Shown here piece by piece: positions 59,101 through 64,000 of a DNA stretch of 64,000 nucleotides. Numbering within the stretch: position 1 is the first letter of the stretch; every line of letters starts with the position of its first letter. Under the pieces are notes generated by a model. It was not told the origin of the DNA. It saw only the letters and a program-made list of their open reading frames with translations, and ran no database searches. Source of the stretch: Klebsormidium nitens (Eukaryota; Streptophyta; Klebsormidiophyceae; Klebsormidiales; Klebsormidiaceae); assembly GCA_000708835.1 (NCBI GenBank), contig DF237202.1:57540-121539 (forward strand), read 5' to 3'. A program made the translations under genes and the position numbers.

Positions 59101-61259
59101 TTAACTTCATCCTCACAGAAGGTAACTGATTTGCGACTGCGCCTCCCCCTACGTTCAGGGATCAAGTACAAGAGCTCAAGCAGCTGCTGATGAGGCCAGC
59201 TGGCATCGATGCGCCGCCGCCTGTACAGCTGGTAAGTAGCCGGGAAGCATAGAATCAAATACCTTTTGCAAGGCGAGCCCGGGGGCCCTTGCATCGAGTC
59301 TCTGCAACTTTTTAGAAAGTGGGTCTGTGCTAGAGCTCTAGCCTGAGGCGAATGGCAATCTGCTCCGAAGCAGATACCGTAGAAGGCAGTCTCGTGCTCT
59401 TTCTCACGGTCAGGGTGATTGCTAAGCGGACCGCTTCGAGGCCTGCCACCAATTCCGCTGAACACAAGGCCCCTCCAGTGCAACCGTCTCAAGGGGTTCA
59501 CTGCTTTCTTTCAGGAGGCCTTGTTGAAGGGAACCCCTGCTGGCAACGAGACGCACTGCACGCAGACAGAGGAGACGATGGAGCAGCGCGCTTCCAAGGC
59601 GGCGGAAAAGGACACGCTGACGCTCGCGGTCCAGCTGCAGATGGCAAAGGAAAAGGCACGCCGCTACCAGAAGGAGCTCCAGGTGGGCACGTGACCAGCT
59701 TTCAAGGGAAAGCTGAAGGCCTGCAGCACGTTAGAAGAACTTCTGACCCCTGGTTACTTGCAAGCCACGAAATTTGCTTGCAAGGCGTTTTGAAGATGAG
59801 ACGTACTGAGCATTGAGCCCTGCCGTGGAAAGCAAGCCTTGTTCTTTGAGTTCTGATCACAGGGCGTTATTGCCATCGTCAGTCGGAGTACTGTCCAGAG
59901 TGTTTAGTCCGTTGCTTGCTTGATCGCTCGATCACTCCTCAGTCCCGTGTATGGCGGGCCCTCTGTCTGGTGCAATTATATCCCAAGGCATGGCGAACAC
60001 ATGAACTCTCTTCCAAATTTGATGGAGCCGAAGGTGGGTCAAACAGATTCAATAACGGAAGGCTTGACCCCAAAAAGACGCTGTCTCGTGCATCAAGTGC
60101 AAACAAACAAGTTCACATGACATGTGTCTTTTTCGGACGATTATCGAGAATGGACGTGTTCCTTTGCCCGCAAGACACACGAAAGACCGCGCGGTTCGAC
60201 TTGCTTCCGCCCGCGAGCTGACGTCACGCTGACGCCATCGCCCGACGTCTCGTTCCGCAGGCGGCCTATGACCTGCTCGACCGCGGCACTAGCGCGAGCT
60301 GCGTTAACCAGGCGCTGGTAGCCTTCTTCTCGGACGCTGGGGTTAGCGCCAAACCCAGCACGGAACCCTTCGACAACTTCCCCACGGGCTGTCTGTGCCC
60401 GGTCTGCCACCAGGTCCTTAACCTGGCGGTTATCCTGGAGTCCGGTTTCTCCTGCTGCGCAGCGTGCACCGACAATCTCTTTGGTGGACAGGAGACTGCC
60501 AAGTGTCCCGTCACCCAGGCGCTGATCCACCGGAGCAGGTGGGTGCCGCGAGCTGACGTCACGCATGATGTCAGCAAGTCACGCGGCAAGAGCTTGCGAA
60601 TAGCGCGCTCAGCAATCGCTGCAAGAGAAGGTCATGCAGAGCCACGTGGCAAGGGATATGAGCACGGTCACGCGTTTCCGAATGTGCTTACCGTCGTGCG
60701 GTGTGCTTATCGCGTTTGCGAAGCCCCTGATCGAATGACCAAAGGCGAGCACACGTTTTACAGCACGGACGGTTCTGAACTAGCGACGGGGTCACATGAT
60801 AGCTTTTCACTGGCCACCTCGTTACGCACTGCGGGATTGGAGCGTTGAAAAGAAAAGTCTGTTTATAGAAGCTTGGCAAATCCTCGTTGCTACGATCACA
60901 GATAGGAAAGATATGGCTTGAGCGATGCGGTCTCTTTCGCGTCTTTTTCTCAACCGCTCTCTCTTCCCGCCGCGCGCAGGGTCATTCAGAACGAAGGCTT
61001 GCGCCTGACAATCAAGAACTGGGAGGAGTCAGCCCTCGAGTGGCTGACGAAACAAAGGGCCCTCTTGGGCGCTCCAGCGCCCCCCCTCGCGCCTCAGCAC
61101 GTCTTTAGCGCGCGCGCGGAGGCAACGCGGCCGCCCGTTGGCTCCCCGCGCGCACGTCGGCTCAGCAGGGACGTGCGGCGGCCGGAAGGCGCGGACCGCG
61201 CGAGGGTGACGTTGCCACAGTCGCCGTTGAAAAAGGTGGAGGGCTTCTTGCTACGCTAA
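53112..61259 (+). CDS. Armadillo-like / C-terminal U-box protein (putative E3 ubiquitin ligase)
   Basis: Ten exons, join(53112..53414, 54188..55576, 55862..56013, 56602..56716, 57345..58133, 58662..58801, 59159..59231, 59515..59682, 60261..60538, 60980..61259), give 1228 aa with every phase consistent. The ATG has G at -3 and +4. An N-terminal helical part (to ~100) is followed by a 460-residue low-complexity region with GYLLESETE repeats (~336-390) and an acidic run (~410-422). Residues ~654-916 are all-helical and armadillo-like (LLVTCLLEVSENTRLVPLVK, RVLANLAASDLECHHEISRH). A coiled-coil-like segment (~990-1043, KAAEKDTLTLAVQLQMAKEK) leads to a U-box at ~1088-1160: CPVCHQVLNLAVILESGFSC, KCPVTQAL and the closing IQNEGLRLTIKNWEE. 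The U-box binds an E2, so a ubiquitin ligase is inferred. Plant PUB-ARM proteins usually have the U-box first; here it is near the C-terminus. Exons 1 and 6 are the least certain. Confidence 0.88.
54890..55055 (+). repeat. In-frame ~66-bp coding repeat (YLLESETE)
   Basis: Three units of about 66 bp encode YLLESETEAGQGSFEQ, GYLLESETEGGQGSSGQ and GYLLESETEAAAD. They are nearly identical in DNA (ttgttggagtctgagaccga in all three). The preceding 100 bp contain a looser (G/S)-(F/S)-(G/E)-Q repeat. Confidence 0.9.
57010..57130 (-). mobile_element. Small TIR-like element with C-rich module (copy E)
   Basis: It lies in the intron 56717-57344. gtataataagcc at its left end and gcttactatac at its right end are imperfect inverted repeats. 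Inside, on the minus strand, CCGCTCCGCACCCGTACCCA, CCCTAAACCCTC and ACCCGTCCC give the C-rich module. I see no clear target duplication. Confidence 0.55.
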
Positions 61260-61739
61260 TTGCTACCGTACCTTTGGATAGAGCCCTAGCAGCCGACACC
61301 TGGCATGGCATCATTGCAGAAGTCTGGCCTGTAATCAATATGAGGGTGATCGAACGGTGGCGCGGCCCTGCATGCTCCAACTTTGGAGAGGGTGCGCTGG
61401 AGAACTTGAAGCGCAAGTAGCGCAGGTAGCGCAGCTTTGGCCAGGTCGCCTAGCTGGCTGCAGTAACTAGGGATGAGATGTTAAGCCCTTGAGCGGATTG
61501 GAGCGAGACCAGAGGACGGCAGGCTGGCGCTCAGGAATACTGCAGATTCTTTGTTGTAATGCAAGCGAGCCCAGGGATCTGAGACGGCATTCCGGAGTTT
61601 GGATGCGACAACAAACAGTCCACTTGCTTCCATGTTGGCTCGTCCTGGGTGCCTCCCTCCGAAGCTACCCACCGCCCAGGAGACAAGCCCGCCATAAACG
61701 TATAGAGGGAGCGACCACAGTCACTGCCTGACAATATGC

Positions 61740-61905
61740 GGTTTCGGTATAAAGGTTGTATATATGGGTTTTGTGTGTAGGTTGTTATACAAGGTTCTGC
61801 TTGTATGGGGTTTGTATTTGGATTGTCATATAGGTTTTGTGTGTAAATTTTGTACATAGGTTCGGTGTACAGGTTCTGTACCATAGTTCCTGTCTATAAG
61901 CTTTG
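61740..61905. repeat. Degenerate TATANAGGTTTTGT minisatellite
   Basis: About eight loose units of 20-25 bp with a core like tatataggttttgtgtgt or gtacaggttctgtac. On the minus strand it opens a Tyr/Asn/Thr-rich frame (YTQNLY, YTQNPY), which I take as a by-product of the repeat. Confidence 0.7.
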
Positions 61906-62486
61906 TAAATAATCGATCAATTAGGGCCTGAACAATTTTAACGGTTGCACGGCAGTTTGAAGGGTTTCTTTATCATAAGATCTCATCGCGAAGTCACTGA
62001 TGTACGTGCAGACGTCTCCGACACATACCTTTCGAAAAAGCTGAGCCACAAGACTCTGCCATTCGTATACTAGTTGCATGGTTTCAAAGGTGGCCCTTGC
62101 CTCCAAAACTCTTAAATTGCAGATCAATGCGTGCAGTCGGATCGGATGCAAAGCGCCGCCGCCCCTTCTGAGACCAACTACATTACCAATTCAAAGCTCG
62201 CGATGATCTTCTCACTCGAGGCAATGCGCGGCGGCCGGCCCCATGATGGCCGTCATTAAAGTCAAGATCATAAATTATGATGTTTTTTATCTGTTTGACG
62301 ATCGAGATTATCTACTAGCTAGGGCCCCGCAGGCCCGGGGCCGTGCAATGTCCAACTGACTACTTACGTACAGTGGCGCATGGCTTTCGGCAATTCGACA
62401 GCATCCAGTGCTGTACCTGCACATGACGCGATCAGCTTTGCTTGCTATGTCGATCATGCCAAGTACGCACAATAATGCGATCATGT

Positions 62487-62617
62487 GAATCACCTTGACG
62501 AAAATCAGTCTGACTCTTCTCCCATGCTTCGATCTGCATCATGTCATCACGATTCTTGTCCCGCAAAGAGCGGACAGCATGTGCCAGGCGGCTGCGGCGG
62601 GAACCCCCGTCGCAAAG
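62487..62617 (+). repeat. Dispersed repeat, copy 2
   Basis: Partner of the copy at 50901-51040. The two flank gene 6 in direct orientation about 11.6 kb apart. The right half (attcttgtcccgcaaagagc onward) is best preserved. Confidence 0.9.
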
Positions 62618-62865
62618 TTCCCCTGTACAGTTATGAACGGTTCCAGCACGATCCGACGTTTGGATCAACTATGAGGCAATGAAAGCCGCAGGGAATGCAT
62701 GATAGCATGATGAAAGCTGTAGTGGGTCAAACGTTTGTTGCACGTTTGTTATTTCTGAGTGTCCAGCAAGAGGTGTACACCTTTGCATCTGATCATTCAT
62801 CCCCAGGCCCGATCCTTGGTCTCCAAGCAGATTGCATAGATTAGTCAGTTAGTTTATTTGCATAG

Positions 62866-62915
62866 CTCCAATGGCAGCAGTTGCGGGTTCGATCCCGAGA
62901 ACTGAGCAACATACT
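62866..62915 (+). ncRNA. tRNA-like fragment
   Basis: catagctccaatggcag resembles an A box and gggttcgatccc is a good B box/T-loop, but only about 18 bp separate them, so the anticodon arm is missing. It is a decayed tRNA or SINE remnant. Confidence 0.4.
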
Positions 62916-63387
62916 AAGCAGACCAGAACTGATTGGGATTCAATGTGAATTAGCATCTTGGACAATCTATATTGCATGTCAAGCTGAGCGATAACTTGGA
63001 AATTACATATACAGACCTTTCACGATTGGAACTTGGGTTCAGGTAATTGAAGTCCATCAAGCCTTCTCTCTAGATCACTGATCCAACATATTATATACTG
63101 CTCTCAACATGCCTATGATTAAATGTTATCGTTGTGTGGGGATCAGGATGCGGAGAGGGTTCTCTCGTGCCTATGAAACGAGAGACAAAACTGATCTTGC
63201 ATTATGGCTTGGATGCATTTTCAGTCTTGTCGATTTTGTCAATCTATATTAGGTAGTCGATAAATCGTTCAGTGGCAAATTCTGGCAATCCATATCATTT
63301 GCCCGAGAATACAGCTTATCTCGCCCTCCCTATACTCTCCCATTTTGACCAATGCCATGATCCGAGTACGCCGACAAGTTACAACTA

Positions 63388-63723
63388 CCCGTACGACCAA
63401 GGTATGATTCCGAATAAATAAAGAATTATTTGCATTCGGAAAGTTGGAAACTCCGGATAAGCAGTCGGAATCTGCTTTTTCGTAAACCGAAAATAACTGC
63501 TAAATCCCATTCGGAAAGTGATTTTATAGGCCGTATGAGTACACGGTACGTACCTTTTGCGACAATTGGCCCTGAAAATATAGGTACCGGGATACCTCAC
63601 ATTGATTCGGATTTAGGGTCGGAAAGTGGAAATCAATATATGATTTGGGCTCGCATCATCGCATTCACTAAAATAATTGCTTTTTTCGAGCATTCGGAAT
63701 TATTTATACCTTGGTCGTACGGG
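63388..63723. mobile_element. MITE, 336 bp, TA target site
   Basis: Terminal inverted repeats start CCCGTACGACCAAGGTAT on both sides (63388-63405 and 63706-63723) and continue inward with an imperfect ATTCCGAAT/AATAATT block. TA lies on both flanks (63386-63387, 63724-63725), as for Tc1/mariner-type insertion. Inside, cattcggaaagt or gtcggaaagt recurs three times. It has no transposase; the long frame 63430-63864 crosses its boundary and is not a gene. Confidence 0.82.
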
Positions 63724-63773
63724 TATGAAGTTCAAGAATGGAAAACTGGACTCCGACTTCCATGGGTTCTAGG

Positions 63774-63991
63774 CAGGGTTTCCCACAGCCGGCAACAGAA
63801 CCTGGACCTGGCCGGCCGAGAAGGGACCCCGGCCGGTGCCGAAGGCACCCCGCCGGCTGGCTAGCCGGCTGAAAAGCAGGCAAATAGTGAGCTCAGCCGG
63901 CCGGTAGAGCCAAATGTCAGCAATCGAGCCGACAGAACCGGGGGGCCGCCGGCAACTGGCCGGCCGGGACGAAACTCCGTGGGAAACCCTG
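63774..63991. mobile_element. hAT-type MITE, 218 bp
   Basis: A perfect 13-bp terminal inverted repeat CAGGGTTTCCCAC is flanked by a perfect 8-bp target duplication GTTCTAGG (63766-63773 and 63992-63999). CAGGG-type ends and 8-bp duplications are hallmarks of hAT elements. The interior is very GC-rich with many GCCGGC and GGCCGG strings and no frame. Complete and probably young. Confidence 0.93.
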
Positions 63992-64000
63992 GTTCTAGGA

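Larger units (their letters stand above)
61260..63387. other. Intergenic region right of gene 6
   Basis: No gene is supported. It contains a degenerate minisatellite at 61740, the second copy of the dispersed repeat at 62487 and a tRNA-like string at 62866. The frames present are short and AT-rich. Confidence 0.55.

Noticed and set aside
63430-63864. 144-codon plus frame near the right edge
   Set aside because: It spans the boundary of one MITE and enters another; no coding signal.

Overview
The window is nuclear DNA of a plant-lineage eukaryote. Its genes have many GT-AG introns, start codons in Kozak-like context, GC-rich exons and more AT-rich introns. The families present (a DRM-type DNA methyltransferase, a DUF7796-type Golgi protein, a U-box/armadillo protein, two proteins with transit-peptide-like N-termini) point to a streptophyte green alga; I guess a Klebsormidium-like charophyte. 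There is no sign of bacterial operons, CRISPR or organellar DNA.

I could assemble six multi-exon genes with consistent splice phases and an uninterrupted frame. From left to right they are: (1) minus, 2973-6699, a plastid-targeted heme-oxygenase-like diiron-fold protein (407 aa); (2) plus, 8490-11133, a plastid-targeted protein of unknown function (374 aa); (3) minus, 19421-27028, a secreted, single-pass membrane protein with IPT/TIG-like domains, a long collagen-like Gly-Pro-Ser tract (interrupted by an assembly gap of 383 N), a Cys-containing ectodomain and a C-terminal transmembrane helix (1064 aa); (4) minus, 35832-44636, a 1395-aa DNA cytosine methyltransferase whose domain order reads as DNMT1-type RFTS, UBA, Tudor-like, DRM-type rearranged catalytic domain; (5) plus, 46775-50822, a type II membrane DUF7796 protein (586 aa); (6) plus, 53112-61259, an armadillo-like plus C-terminal U-box protein (1228 aa).

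The stretches between the genes (1-2972, 6700-8489, 11134-19420, 27029-35831, 44637-46774, 50823-53111, 61260-64000) carry small non-autonomous transposons with recognisable terminal inverted repeats and target duplications, a dispersed C-rich module, tRNA-like (SINE-like) fragments, a long foldback, short tandem repeats and a possible copia fragment. I found no further convincing gene there, only weak exon candidates.

Two things stand out. The first is the RFTS-UBA-Tudor-DRM architecture, which would join a maintenance-methylation targeting module to a de novo type catalytic domain. The second is a recurrent pattern in at least three genes: an exon end with its splice site is tandemly reiterated, in decaying copies with a period of roughly 100-180 bp, through the adjoining intron.
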